This document shows positions 24,752-33,918 of a stretch of DNA of 64,000 nucleotides, piece after piece. Made by a program: the position numbers and the translations under genes. Within the stretch, counting starts at the first letter, position 1; each line of letters begins with the position of its first letter. The notes beneath the pieces are model-generated. The model had not been told where the DNA came from, did no database searches, and saw only the letters and a program-made list of their open reading frames with translations. The stretch covers positions 248,001 through 312,000 of the forward strand of contig JBJXHN010000002.1 in NCBI GenBank assembly GCA_046233135.1. The letters are read 5' to 3'. Origin of the DNA: JBJXHN01 sp046233135. Its GTDB lineage: Bacteria > Pseudomonadota > Alphaproteobacteria > Rhodospirillales > Rhodospirillaceae.

Positions 24752-26734
24752 TCAGGCGATCACGCTGCCGGTGCCGCCGTGGTCGGGTGGTGGTGGCGGG
24801 GCGGTGGGGTCGTCCGGCGGCAGGGGGCGGACGAAGGCGCTGGTGGTTTCGAAAGTTATGGCCCCGGTCATGGCCATATGATGCATGGCGGTGTTGAACA
24901 GGACCTGGATGGCCCGGCGGTGGTCTTTCTCCAGCGGGCGCGGGCCGCGCAGCACCACATCGATACTGCGGGTGCCCTTGCTGTAAAGGCCGTCGAACTG
25001 CAAGGGACCCAGCCGCGACATTTCCAGGTCGATCAGGAAGCGCTGTCCCTGCTTCTTGCCCTTGCCGCCCTTTTCCCCCTCTTCGTCGGCATCATCGGGC
25101 GGGCGGCGCAGGACGACGCGGATGGGGTCGATGGTTCCCGCATCGAGCATGGGCACCGTAAAGCCCCGCCATTCGCCGTTGGGGCTTTCCTGGACCCGGC
25201 CGGCCAGGTCCCGCAGATCCTTGCCGATGCGGCCGGCCAGTTCGCTGCCCCGCCGGCCGCTGCGCTCCAGGACCTTCATGGCCTCCTGCCCCGGCCAGCG
25301 GGCCGGGTCGCCGCCGGTGCGCATGGAGCCGATGAAGCTGGTCACCGCCGCTCCCAGAGTGGGAGAGGGCTGGGGCAGGGCGTTGCGCAACTGGGCGGCT
25401 GCCTGGGGATCGGTGCGGTTCAGCAGCTCCAGCCCCTCGGTCATCGCCGGCCAGCCCACGCCCGGGGTCAGCGGTGGCGGTCCGGCCGGGGGCAGGGCCG
25501 TGGCGGGACCGGCGGCAGGTGCGGCGGTGGAGGCCGGCGGAGTCGGCGGGGCCATCACCCGCAACGTCAGCGGCGTGCCCGGAGGGGCGTCCAGGCGGGT
25601 GCGCAGGGCCAGCAGGCCGGCATCCGTATGGACCACCGGATGGGCGCGGGCGCCGCTGCTGACCACGGTTCCGGCCAGGGTGCGTCCGGCCAGGCTGTCC
25701 GATCCGGGCGGCAGGGCCGGTGTCTGGAGCTGTGGCGCAGGGGCTGCCTGGGCGGCCCGCGCGCCGGGCGGGGTGGCAGCCGCCCCGGCTCCGGTCCGGT
25801 TCTGCGGCGCGGTGAACGGGGAGGTGCGGCCGGCTGGTCCGGTCTGGGACTCCCCTTGCGCTGCTCCGGTCCCGCTGCCCTGGGACGGATTGGCGGGCTG
25901 CCCGGGGCCGTTGCCGGAGCCGGCAGGCCCGCCGGATGCGGCGCCTTGTCCCGCCGGGGGCACTCCCGGTGGTGCCGTTGGCGTGGCAAAGGACCCCCTT
26001 GCCCCCGCCCCGCCCGGTCCGCCGGCCAGGCCGTCCCCCGCGGGAGAGGGGCCGCCGTGGAGCCCCGCTGCCTGTCCGGGGCCTCCCGCTATGGTTCCGG
26101 GTCCGGTGCCTGCGGCCGGCGCGCCGATCTGCACCACCCGCACGGTCAGACTGCTGCCCACGGGCAGGGCGGGTATGGCGGTCTGTCCGGCGGCGGGCTG
26201 AGCTTGGGCGACGGCGCGAACCACGGTGCCGTGAATGCCCAGGGGCCGGCCGCTGCTGGTCGCTGAAAGCCGCACCGCATCGCCTCCCTGGGATCCGGCC
26301 GCCTGCCCCGCTGCCGTCGCGGGACCCGGGGCGCCGGGGCGGCCGGTGCTGCCCGATGGGCCGGCGCTGCCCGGCGTGGCCTGGGTGCCCTGTGCCCCTC
26401 CGGCGCCCCCGCCTGCGGGACCGATACCGGTCAGGGAGCGGCCATTGAGGGCGGCCATCTTCAGCACCGCCTGGCCCTTGACGGTGGACAGCAGCTGCAG
26501 GGACAGCTGGCCGCCCTGGGGCAGATCGAGGGGGGTTTTCAGAACGAAGGTGCCGGCCTGGGTGCTGACGCGGGCCTCTCCCCGGGACAGGGTGGCGAGC
26601 ACGGTGGCGTCAAGCGTGGACCCGGCGGGCATGTTGGTCAGGGCGGCGGGGGCGTTGGCGACCGTCGCCGTGGGCGCGGTGGTCATGGGAAGGGGGGCGG
26701 GGGCGGCGGCCGTGGGCGGCGTGATGGGGCTCAT
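24752..26734 (-). CDS. Flagellar hook-length control (FliK-like) protein
   Basis: The 660-residue protein is low in complexity over most of its length. An N-terminal domain of about 130 residues (LDATVLATLSRGEARVST) is followed by about 230 residues rich in Pro, Gly and Ala, and a folded C-terminal domain from about 430 (FLIDLEMSRLGPLQFDGLYS). The C-terminal part resembles the Flg_hook domain of FliK, which tells the export gate that the hook is long enough. AGGAGG precedes the ATG. It is the last gene of the flagellar locus, after flhG. The long disordered middle is expected for a molecular ruler. Confidence 0.75.
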   Translation of the reverse strand: MSPITPPTAAAPAPLPMTTAPTATVANAPAALTNMPAGSTLDATVLATLSRGEARVSTQAGTFVLKTPLDLPQGGQLSLQLLSTVKGQAVLKMAALNGRSLTGIGPAGGGAGGAQGTQATPGSAGPSGSTGRPGAPGPATAAGQAAGSQGGDAVRLSATSSGRPLGIHGTVVRAVAQAQPAAGQTAIPALPVGSSLTVRVVQIGAPAAGTGPGTIAGGPGQAAGLHGGPSPAGDGLAGGPGGAGARGSFATPTAPPGVPPAGQGAASGGPAGSGNGPGQPANPSQGSGTGAAQGESQTGPAGRTSPFTAPQNRTGAGAAATPPGARAAQAAPAPQLQTPALPPGSDSLAGRTLAGTVVSSGARAHPVVHTDAGLLALRTRLDAPPGTPLTLRVMAPPTPPASTAAPAAGPATALPPAGPPPLTPGVGWPAMTEGLELLNRTDPQAAAQLRNALPQPSPTLGAAVTSFIGSMRTGGDPARWPGQEAMKVLERSGRRGSELAGRIGKDLRDLAGRVQESPNGEWRGFTVPMLDAGTIDPIRVVLRRPPDDADEEGEKGGKGKKQGQRFLIDLEMSRLGPLQFDGLYSKGTRSIDVVLRGPRPLEKDHRRAIQVLFNTAMHHMAMTGAITFETTSAFVRPLPPDDPTAPPPPPDHGGTGSVIA

Positions 26735-26844
26735 GGGCGCCTCCTGGGGGCCTCCTGGGGGAACGAACCGGGGATCTTCGTCCCTGCCCCTGCCGCGGCC
26801 TATGCCTCGGCCCCTGCCTCGGATCAGCGCTGTCGGAGCGGGGA

Positions 26845-27669
26845 TCAGCCCTGCAACAGTTTATCAGCGATGGCTTCCACGTCCATGGCCGCTTCGCTGT
26901 TCGGGTAGCGGGTCAGAATCGGGATCTGGTTGCGGATGGATTCCCGCACCCGCGTGTCCCGGCGGACGATCCCGGCCAGCGGCGGAGAGGTCTTCAGGAA
27001 TCCCTGGCAGGCTTTCAGCAGGGTCTGGTAGGTGCGTTCCCCCTCACGGGTGGAATTGCAGGCATTGACCACCACGCGGATGTCGGCGTTCTTGCGCTCC
27101 AGGGCGGTCAGCTTGATGAAGGCATAGGCGTCGGTCAGCGAGGTGGGCTCGTCGGAGGTGACCACCAGGATGGTATTGGCGGTGCGCGACAGCAGCCGGA
27201 CCGATTTATCCACGCCCGCGCCGAGGTCGAGGATCACCCGGTCGAAATCCTGGCTGACCAGCACCAGGTCCTCGGCCAGCACCTGCAGGCGGCCGATGGG
27301 AATATTGGCCAAGCTGCCGGAGCCGGAGCGGCCGGCGACCACCTGGAAATTGCCGGGTTCGAAGGTGGAACAGGCCTGCGCCATGGTGCGTTTGCCGGCG
27401 ATCACGCTGCCCAGGTCGTGTTCCGGCATCAGGCCCAGCTGGATATCCACGTTGGCCAGCCCCAGGTCCCCGTCGAACAGCAGCACCCGCTGGCCGCGCT
27501 TGGCCAACGCATGGGTCAGGGTGATGGCGAACCAGGTCTTGCCGACTCCGCCCTTGCCCGATGCGATGGCGATCACGTTTCGGTTTCGCGCCGCCGGACC
27601 GGATGGCCGTGGGGCCATGGTCGGAAAATCTTGTGGCGGGCTTGAGGTCGTTGGCATGGCGCGGCTCAC
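26845..27669 (-). CDS. flhG: FlhG/FleN (YlxH) MinD-type ATPase, flagellar number regulator
   Basis: This 274-residue ParA/MinD-family ATPase limits flagellar number and placement together with FlhF. It has the deviant Walker A SGKGGVGKT, LLFDGDLGLANVD, and VILDLGAGVD. The GTG at 27669 overlaps the flhF stop codon (GTGA), indicating translational coupling; an ATG four codons later is an alternative. An extension of about 30 residues precedes the ATPase core, comparable to the region in FlhG that activates the FlhF GTPase. Confidence 0.92.
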   Translation of the reverse strand: MSRAMPTTSSPPQDFPTMAPRPSGPAARNRNVIAIASGKGGVGKTWFAITLTHALAKRGQRVLLFDGDLGLANVDIQLGLMPEHDLGSVIAGKRTMAQACSTFEPGNFQVVAGRSGSGSLANIPIGRLQVLAEDLVLVSQDFDRVILDLGAGVDKSVRLLSRTANTILVVTSDEPTSLTDAYAFIKLTALERKNADIRVVVNACNSTREGERTYQTLLKACQGFLKTSPPLAGIVRRDTRVRESIRNQIPILTRYPNSEAAMDVEAIADKLLQG

Positions 27670-28703
27670 AGAGCTTCAGAAAAGGGCGGAGAGTGGTCAT
27701 CCCGGTCGGAATAGCCGTCGGCGGAGGTCGGGGCACTGGGTTCTGCCGCATGCTGGGCATCGAGCGGTAGGATCAGGCGGGCCAGGGACACCGGATTGAT
27801 GGGGCAGAGCCCGTTGGCCACGTGCGGATTGATCGACACATCGGCGAAGGCCAGGCCTCCGGCCTCGGCGGCGGCAAGAATGCCCCCCAGGCGGCGGGCC
27901 ATGTCCAATCGGGTGGCGAGGATGCGCGAGGCGCCCACTTCAGCGAAGGCCTCGGCGATCTCCATGGCTTCCAGCGGATCGCAGCCGGCGTTCAGCACCA
28001 GCACGGATTCCAGTGGCACGGCTTCTGTCAGGCCACGCAGGAAGTGCATATCCTCTTCCGAAAAGGGATTCAGTCCGGGGCTGTCGATGAAGATCACCCC
28101 GTATTGGTGGGCCATGTTGCGTACCAGGGTGGCCAGGGAATCCGGTCCCCGGGCCTTTTTCAGGTCCACTTGCAGAATGCGGGTGAAGGCGGCCAGCTGT
28201 TCCTGGGCTCCGGCCCGCACCGAATCGGCGGTTATCACCCCGGCGGCATGTCCGTTGAGCCGGGCGCGGGCGGCGAGCTTGGCCACGGCAATGGTTTTGC
28301 CGGTTCCCGGCGGTCCGACCAGCATCAGGGGCCGGGGGGCGGCGATCTGGGGCAGCGGAGCAAACTGGAAGACCTGATCCAGGGCGCCGGCACAGGCCCC
28401 CACCGCATCGCGGGCGCTGGTGGTGGCGGCCAGGTTCACCAGAAGCTCGGTCAGGCGGGACGGGGCGCCATGGAATTCCAGCGCTTCGCGCACCCGCTCT
28501 CCCACCGGGGTGCGGTGGCTGCCGGTCAGGGCTTCATGAATATCATCTTCGACCGGGTCGCCTTCCTGGGCGGCCGTTACGCGCACGCCATTGCCGTCCG
28601 ATGCGCGCTGGGTAGAGACGATGATCGCATCGTCCCCCAGCTCCGCCCGGATCTGGGCCATGGCCTCGGCCATGCTGGCGGCGGTATAGGTCTTCAGACG
28701 CAT
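27666..28703 (-). CDS. flhF: FlhF SRP-like GTPase, flagellar positioning
   Basis: The 345-residue GTPase recruits early flagellar components to the pole. It begins with the conserved MRLKTYTA and a short B-domain. The SRP-type N and G domains carry the P-loop GPPGTGKT (130-137), VITADSVRAGA, the G3 motif IDSPGLNPF and the G4-like ATRLD in place of TKxD. It precedes flhG with a 4-base overlap. The B-domain is short compared with gammaproteobacterial FlhF. Confidence 0.92.
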   Translation of the reverse strand: MRLKTYTAASMAEAMAQIRAELGDDAIIVSTQRASDGNGVRVTAAQEGDPVEDDIHEALTGSHRTPVGERVREALEFHGAPSRLTELLVNLAATTSARDAVGACAGALDQVFQFAPLPQIAAPRPLMLVGPPGTGKTIAVAKLAARARLNGHAAGVITADSVRAGAQEQLAAFTRILQVDLKKARGPDSLATLVRNMAHQYGVIFIDSPGLNPFSEEDMHFLRGLTEAVPLESVLVLNAGCDPLEAMEIAEAFAEVGASRILATRLDMARRLGGILAAAEAGGLAFADVSINPHVANGLCPINPVSLARLILPLDAQHAAEPSAPTSADGYSDRDDHSPPFSEAL

Positions 28704-28932
28704 TTTAGTGCGGCAGTCCCCGATTCAGGTCTCCGCCCCTTGCCCCAAAAGAGGGATACGGGCAGCGGACGCACGTTCATAACAGCTAGTGATAGGGGAT
28801 GGCGCCTTAAATGTCCCCTAACAGATGGCGATTCCACAGACTCTTTCCGGCAATTCCCCCTTTTGGCTCTCCAGGATCTGTCTTGAAGTATGTATTACGA
28901 AGGTAATTTGCTCTTTGGCGGATCGGGATAAG

Positions 28933-28955
28933 GGCGGGCGTAGGGTATGCCCGCC
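28933..28955 (-). terminator. Hairpin after flhA
   Basis: A perfect 7-bp GC-rich inverted repeat (GGCGGGC and GCCCGCC, 9-base loop) lies 15 bases beyond the flhA stop. No strong T-run follows. With the 266-base gap before flhF, it suggests that flhF-flhG can be transcribed separately from flhA. Confidence 0.45.
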
Positions 28956-28969
28956 GGCCCGACGGGGTC

Positions 28970-31138
28970 CTACACCTGCCCCAGAGTCTTGATTTTCGCC
29001 TTGGGGTGGATTTCGTTTTGGCTCATAACAACCGTCATTGGACGGAACCGTTCCACGATGGATCGCACATAGGGGCGGATCAGCGGGCTGGTCAGCAGCA
29101 CGGGCGCTTCACCCTGCATGGCGAATCGCTCGAACACGGTCCGGGTCTGGACGATGAATTCCTGCAGCCGCGACGGTGCCATGGACAACTGGCGTTCTTC
29201 GCCCTGGCCCAGCAGGCTTTCGGCGAAGGCGGCTTCCCACTGCGGGGACAGAGTCACCAGCTGGATGATGCCTTCTTCGTTGACGTTGGCATCGGACAAC
29301 TGGCGGGCCAGGCGGGTGCGGACGTGTTCGGTGATCATCATCAGATTGCGCGTGGCGCCGCAGGCCTCGGCGATGCCTTCCAGGATGGTCGCCAGATCGC
29401 GGATCGACACCCGCTCGGCTAGCAGGTTCTGAAGCACCCGCTGCACGCCCGACACGGTGATCTGGTTGGGGATCATGTCGGCGATCAGCTTCTGCTGTTC
29501 CTTGTCCAGTTCGTCCAGCAGCTTCTGGGTTTCGGCGTAGGACAGCAGTTCGGCCATGTTGTCCTTCACCACCTCGGTGATATGGGTGGTGATGACCGTC
29601 GGCGGATCGACCACCGTGTAGCCCCGGAACATGGCCTCTTCCCGGTTGACCTGATCGACCCAGACCGCTTGCAAGCCGAAGGTGGGTTCCTGGGTCTTTT
29701 CGCCGGCCAGGGTGATTTCCTCGCCCCGGGGGTCCATCACCAGCAGCATGTTGGGGCGCAGGTCGCCGACCCCGGCCTCCACTTCCTTGATGTAGACCTT
29801 GTACGTATTGGCGGCCAGCTGCATGTTGTCCTGGATGCGGACCGGCGGCATGACGAAGCCCATGTCGGTGGCCAGGGCCCGGCGCAGGGCCTTGATCTGG
29901 TCGGTCAGCCGCTGGTTGGCGGCGCTGTTGATCAGCGACAGCAGGCCGTAGCCCAGTTCCAGGCGCACCAGATCGATTTTCAGGGCCGTCGAGATCGGCT
30001 CTTCGGCCGTCGGCACGTCCTGGCTGGCCATTTCCTCGGCCATGCGGGCCTCTTCCGCCACCCGTTGCTTGGCCCGGCGCTCCAACCACCAGGCCGCCCC
30101 ACCGGTGATAAGTGCCAGCGTCAGGAAGGGGAACATCGGCGTGCCCGGCACGACGGCGAGCGCCGCGGCCATGAAGGCCGACAGGCCCAGCGCCCGGGGA
30201 TAGGCGGTGAACTGGTCCACCAGGGCGCTTTCCGCCGTGGTGGTCAGGCCGCCCTTGGAGACCATGACACCGGCAGCCACCGAGATCACCAGGGCGGGAA
30301 TCTGGCTGACCAGACCGTCGCCCACCGTCAGGCGGGTGTAGGTGTCCGCGGCTTCCGAGAAGCTCATGTCATTCTGGGCGATGCCGATGATCATGCCGCC
30401 GATGACGTTGATGGCGGTGATGATCAGGCCGGCGACCGCATCGCCGCGCACGAACTTGGATGCACCGTCCATGGCGCCGAAGAAGTCGCTTTCCTTTTGC
30501 AGGGATTCGCGCCGGTTCTTGGCTTGCTGCTCGTCGATCAGGCCCGAAGACAGGTCGGCGTCGATGGCCATCTGCTTGCCGGGCATGGCGTCCAGGGTGA
30601 AGCGGGCGGTCACTTCGGCGATACGGGTCGCACCTTTGGTGATCACCATGAAGTTCACCAGCACCAGGATCGAAAAGACGATCACCCCGATGACGAAGTT
30701 GCCCCCCATGATGAAGCCGCCGAAGGCCTCGATCACGTTCCCGGCGGCGTCCGTGCCCTCGTGACCGTTGGCCAGGATCAGGCGGGTGGTGGCCAGGTTC
30801 AGCGACAGCCGCAACATGGTGGTAATCAGCAGCACCATGGGGAAGGTGTTGAATTCCAGAGCGTTGTTGATGAATACCACGGTCATCAGGATCAGCACCG
30901 CCAGCGTCAGCGACATTGCCAGCATGACGTCCAGCAGCCAGGGCGGCATGGGCAGGATCAGGACCACCAGGATCATGATCAGACCCAGCGGCAGACCGAT
31001 CTCGCCGCTGGTCAGCAGCCGGACCAGCCGCTGCCCGAAAGCCGCCGCGCTACCGCCGCCGCCGCCGGTGTCGCCACCGGCGCGGGCCGCGCCGCCGTTT
31101 GTCAGGGCGGGGGTTCCGCCTCCCCTATCCTCGGCCAT
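28970..31138 (-). CDS. flhA: FlhA, flagellar type III export gate protein
   Basis: This 722-residue membrane protein forms the nonameric export gate. Eight membrane helices fill the first 330 or so residues, with the FHIPEP-family signature region in LDAMPGKQMAIDADLSSGL. The cytoplasmic domain follows and ends QNEIHPKAKIKTLGQV. A Gly-rich N-terminal tail of about 30 residues precedes the first helix. It follows flbD by 61 bases. Length is slightly above the usual 690-700. Confidence 0.96.
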   Translation of the reverse strand: MAEDRGGGTPALTNGGAARAGGDTGGGGGSAAAFGQRLVRLLTSGEIGLPLGLIMILVVLILPMPPWLLDVMLAMSLTLAVLILMTVVFINNALEFNTFPMVLLITTMLRLSLNLATTRLILANGHEGTDAAGNVIEAFGGFIMGGNFVIGVIVFSILVLVNFMVITKGATRIAEVTARFTLDAMPGKQMAIDADLSSGLIDEQQAKNRRESLQKESDFFGAMDGASKFVRGDAVAGLIITAINVIGGMIIGIAQNDMSFSEAADTYTRLTVGDGLVSQIPALVISVAAGVMVSKGGLTTTAESALVDQFTAYPRALGLSAFMAAALAVVPGTPMFPFLTLALITGGAAWWLERRAKQRVAEEARMAEEMASQDVPTAEEPISTALKIDLVRLELGYGLLSLINSAANQRLTDQIKALRRALATDMGFVMPPVRIQDNMQLAANTYKVYIKEVEAGVGDLRPNMLLVMDPRGEEITLAGEKTQEPTFGLQAVWVDQVNREEAMFRGYTVVDPPTVITTHITEVVKDNMAELLSYAETQKLLDELDKEQQKLIADMIPNQITVSGVQRVLQNLLAERVSIRDLATILEGIAEACGATRNLMMITEHVRTRLARQLSDANVNEEGIIQLVTLSPQWEAAFAESLLGQGEERQLSMAPSRLQEFIVQTRTVFERFAMQGEAPVLLTSPLIRPYVRSIVERFRPMTVVMSQNEIHPKAKIKTLGQV

Positions 31139-31199
31139 GGCGTCCGCCTTCTCCGTTTGGTGCCGCTGGGTGCCTCATCGGTGTGTCCGGCCGGGTGCC

Positions 31200-32594
31200 C
31201 TAGTAGGACCCGGCGTCTCCGGCACCGGGCGCGGGTACGGCCACGCCTTCCTCGGTGTACTGCTTCAGCTTGTTGCGCAGGGTGCGGATGGATATGCCCA
31301 GGATGTTGGCCGCATGGGTGCGGTTGCCCAGGCAATGCTTCAGCGTGTCGATAATCAGATCGCGTTCCACGTCGGCCACGGTGCGGCCCACAAGCGTCGC
31401 GGTTCCGCCGCCGTTAGGATCCCCATCCGCCGCGCCGCCGTGGCCATGGCCGCTTCCGGTTCCGCCGGCGGGGGCCATGCCTTCGCCGACGGTGTTGCTG
31501 CCGGTCAGCATGATCGCTTCGGGTCCGATGGCGTCGCCGGAGGCCAGCAGCACAGCGCGGTGCATGGTGTTTTCCAGTTCGCGCACATTGCCCCGCCAGC
31601 CGTGGCGGCGCAGGACGGCGCGCGCTTCTTCGGCGATGGGACGGAAGGGAACGGCGTTCATCTCGGCGAATTTCCTGGCGAAGTGATCGGACAGCAGATC
31701 CACGTCCTGGGGCCGCCGCCGCAGGGGGGGCAGGGCCAGGGTGATGACGTTCAGGCGGAAATACAGGTCTTCCCGGAAGCGCCCGGCGCGGACTTCCTCG
31801 TCCAGGTCGCGGTTGGTGGTGGCCAGAATGCGCACGTCCACCTTTACCGGCTGCTTGCCGCCCACCCGGTCGATTTCGCGTTCCTGGATCACGCGCAGCA
31901 GCTTGGCTTGCAGCCGCACGTCCATTTCGCTGATTTCGTCGAGTAGCAGGGTGCCGCCGCTGGCTTCCTCGAACTTGCCCAACCGGCGGGCCACCGCGCC
32001 GGTGAAGGCGCCCTTCTCGTGACCGAACAGCTCGCTTTCCAGCAGGGCTTCGGGAATGGCGGCACAGTTGACGGCGATAAAGCGGCCGCCGGCGCGCCGG
32101 CTCTTGCGATGGAGATGGCGGGCGATGACTTCCTTGCCGGTGCCCGATTCCCCGCTGATCAGCACGCTGGCGTCCGAAGGCGCCACCTGCTCGGCCATTT
32201 TCACCACGGCGGCCATGGCCGGATCGCGGAAGACCAGGCTGTGGCTTTCCTCGGCCACGGCCTCCAGCACGGCGGCGATCAGTTCCGGGTCCGGCGGCAG
32301 GGGGATGAATTCCTTCGCCCCGGCCTTGATGGCCCGCACGGCGGCCTGGGTGTCGGTGCCGATGCCGTAGGCCACCACGGGGGTGGCCATGCGTTCCTCG
32401 GTCATGGCGGCGATCAGGCGGTTGACGTCCAGACGCACGTCGACCATGGCCAGGTCCGCGCCCTTGCCTTCGCGCAGGAAGGTCAGCGCCTGGTCGATTC
32501 CGCCCACCTGGCTGACCTTGGCGCCCCGGTCCATGGCCATGCGGCTGGCCTCGCCCACCTGGCCGTCAAGGGATCCGATGATCAGCAAACGCAT
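31200..32594 (-). CDS. flbD: FlbD-type sigma-54-dependent flagellar activator
   Basis: The 464-residue NtrC-family activator has a receiver-like N-terminus (LLIIGSLDGQVGEASRMA). The AAA+ domain carries the Walker A GESGTGKE, the sigma-54 contact loop GAFTGA and GGTLLLDEI, and a C-terminal Fis-type helix-turn-helix (THAANILGISIRTLRNKL) completes it. The receiver lacks the usual acidic triad at its start, as in Caulobacter FlbD, which does not follow a standard phosphorelay. It should drive late flagellar genes with RpoN. Copy 3 of the palindromic repeat lies just upstream. Confidence 0.92.
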   Translation of the reverse strand: MRLLIIGSLDGQVGEASRMAMDRGAKVSQVGGIDQALTFLREGKGADLAMVDVRLDVNRLIAAMTEERMATPVVAYGIGTDTQAAVRAIKAGAKEFIPLPPDPELIAAVLEAVAEESHSLVFRDPAMAAVVKMAEQVAPSDASVLISGESGTGKEVIARHLHRKSRRAGGRFIAVNCAAIPEALLESELFGHEKGAFTGAVARRLGKFEEASGGTLLLDEISEMDVRLQAKLLRVIQEREIDRVGGKQPVKVDVRILATTNRDLDEEVRAGRFREDLYFRLNVITLALPPLRRRPQDVDLLSDHFARKFAEMNAVPFRPIAEEARAVLRRHGWRGNVRELENTMHRAVLLASGDAIGPEAIMLTGSNTVGEGMAPAGGTGSGHGHGGAADGDPNGGGTATLVGRTVADVERDLIIDTLKHCLGNRTHAANILGISIRTLRNKLKQYTEEGVAVPAPGAGDAGSY

Positions 32595-32656
32595 GGACGG
32601 GGTCTCGCCTTCAAGCTGTCAGGGGTGGAGGGTGAGGAACGAAATGCGATGATGGA

Positions 32657-32691
32657 AGGCGTCCGCGTCGCGGACTGCCGTGAGGCATATA
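32657..32691. repeat. REP-like palindromic repeat, copy 3 of 3
   Basis: This 35-base unit differs from copy 2 (11396-11431) at two internal positions and lacks its last base. It has the same GTCCGC/GCGGAC stem and TGCCGTGAGGC tail. It occupies most of the gap between flbD and the motA-like gene, ending seven bases from the latter's stop codon. Confidence 0.8.
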
Positions 32692-32697
32692 AATTTC

Positions 32698-33534
32698 TCA
32701 CACCGCCGCTCCTTCGTCGTACCAAGTGACCTGGGCCGAGGGCGGCAGGGCGGCGTTCAGCAGCATTTCCAGTCTGCGGGGGTTTTCCTTGCGGGCGATG
32801 GACAGGACGCCGACCATGTAGATCCGATGGGTCAGGGTGCTTTCGGCCCCGTTGCGTTCCAGCTTGCCGGCCAGCGGCAGGAATACCACGTTGCCCAGGA
32901 TCGCGCCGTAGAAGGTGGTCAGCAGGGCCACGGCCATGCCCGGGCCGATGGCTTCTGGCTGGTCCAGGTTGGACAGCATCTGCACCAGACCGATCAGCGT
33001 GCCGATCAGCCCCATCGCCGGCGCCACTTCGGCGGCCCGGCGCAGCACTGCCCCGGCGCGGGCCAGCCGCTGGTCCTGGGCATGGATGTCCTGGGTCAGG
33101 ATGGCCTCCACGTCGCCTTCGGGCAGGCCGTCCACCACCAGGCTCAGGGCCTTGTAAAGGAACGGATCGCCGCGCAGGCTGTCGAGGATCTGCCCCTGCA
33201 TTTTCAGAACCCCGTGCCGCCGCGCGTATTCGGCCAGGCTCAGAACCTGCAGCGCCGCGCCGCGCGGGGTGCGGGCCGGGCTGCCCAGGGACTGGCCGAG
33301 CATGGAGACGGTCACCACCACATCGCGGACCGTGAACGACGCCAGGGTTACCGCCAGACTGCCCAGACCGACCACCAGGATCGCCGGCAGGTCGATGAAG
33401 GACGACGGCGAGCCCCCCAGCAGCAGGGCGAGCACGATTAGCGCCAGCGCCCCACCGATGCCCAGCACGGTGGCCAGGTCGGGCAGGGCGCGGGCGGGCG
33501 TCGCCGCCGGTTCAAGGTCGCGAGGGTCGGCCAT
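32698..33534 (-). CDS. MotA/TolQ/ExbB-family proton channel protein (flagellar MotA-like)
   Basis: The 278-residue protein has the four-helix MotA layout: two N-terminal helices (LGIGGALALIVLALLLGG, then LPAILVVGLGSLAVTLAS), a cytoplasmic domain of about 90 residues, and the conserved pair of helices beginning AAEVAPAMGLIGTLIGLVQML and AVALLTTFYGAILGN. It would be a stator subunit for the flagellar motor. No motB is present in the locus, so the partner must be encoded elsewhere. It lies between fliN and flbD in the same direction. Confidence 0.88.
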   Translation of the reverse strand: MADPRDLEPAATPARALPDLATVLGIGGALALIVLALLLGGSPSSFIDLPAILVVGLGSLAVTLASFTVRDVVVTVSMLGQSLGSPARTPRGAALQVLSLAEYARRHGVLKMQGQILDSLRGDPFLYKALSLVVDGLPEGDVEAILTQDIHAQDQRLARAGAVLRRAAEVAPAMGLIGTLIGLVQMLSNLDQPEAIGPGMAVALLTTFYGAILGNVVFLPLAGKLERNGAESTLTHRIYMVGVLSIARKENPRRLEMLLNAALPPSAQVTWYDEGAAV

Positions 33535-33543
33535 GGCGCGGCG

Positions 33544-33906
33544 TCAGGTCCGGTCGGACTTGATGATTTCCGTCATGGTCACGCCCAGACGATCTTCCAC
33601 CACCACCACTTCGCCACGGGCGACCAGGCGGTTGTTGACGTAGATGTCGATGGCCTCGCCGACTTTGCGGTCCAGTTCCACCACTGCGCCCCGGCCCAGC
33701 TTCAGAAGCTGGTTGACCTGCATGTGGGCCTTGCCGAGCACGGCGGAGACCTGGACGGGGATGTCGTAGACCGCTTCCAGGTCGGCGGCGGAGCGTGGCT
33801 TGTCCGGGATTTCCGGGGGAGAGAAGTCGTCGTCCATGCCGCCACCCATGTTGGAGCTGCCTTTCGGGTCCAGGTCGGTCAGGTTGAAGTCGTTGTCGTC
33901 GGCCAT
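33544..33906 (-). CDS. fliN: FliN, flagellar motor switch C-ring protein
   Basis: This 120-residue protein has an acidic, disordered first 40 residues and the SpoA/FliN domain in the rest: DIPVQVSAVLGKAHM, LLKLGRGAVVELD, IDIYVNNRLVARGEVVVV. It forms the base of the C ring with FliG and FliM; FliM is not in this window. It is followed by the MotA-like gene after nine bases. Confidence 0.95.
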   Translation of the reverse strand: MADDNDFNLTDLDPKGSSNMGGGMDDDFSPPEIPDKPRSAADLEAVYDIPVQVSAVLGKAHMQVNQLLKLGRGAVVELDRKVGEAIDIYVNNRLVARGEVVVVEDRLGVTMTEIIKSDRT

Positions 33907-33918
33907 GGCTTTTTACCC

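Noticed and set aside
26735..26770. Tandem GCCTCCTGGGG units before the FliK-like gene as a repeat element
   Set aside because: Only two short units, and they contain the ribosome-binding site of the gene; this is probably chance in GC-rich DNA.
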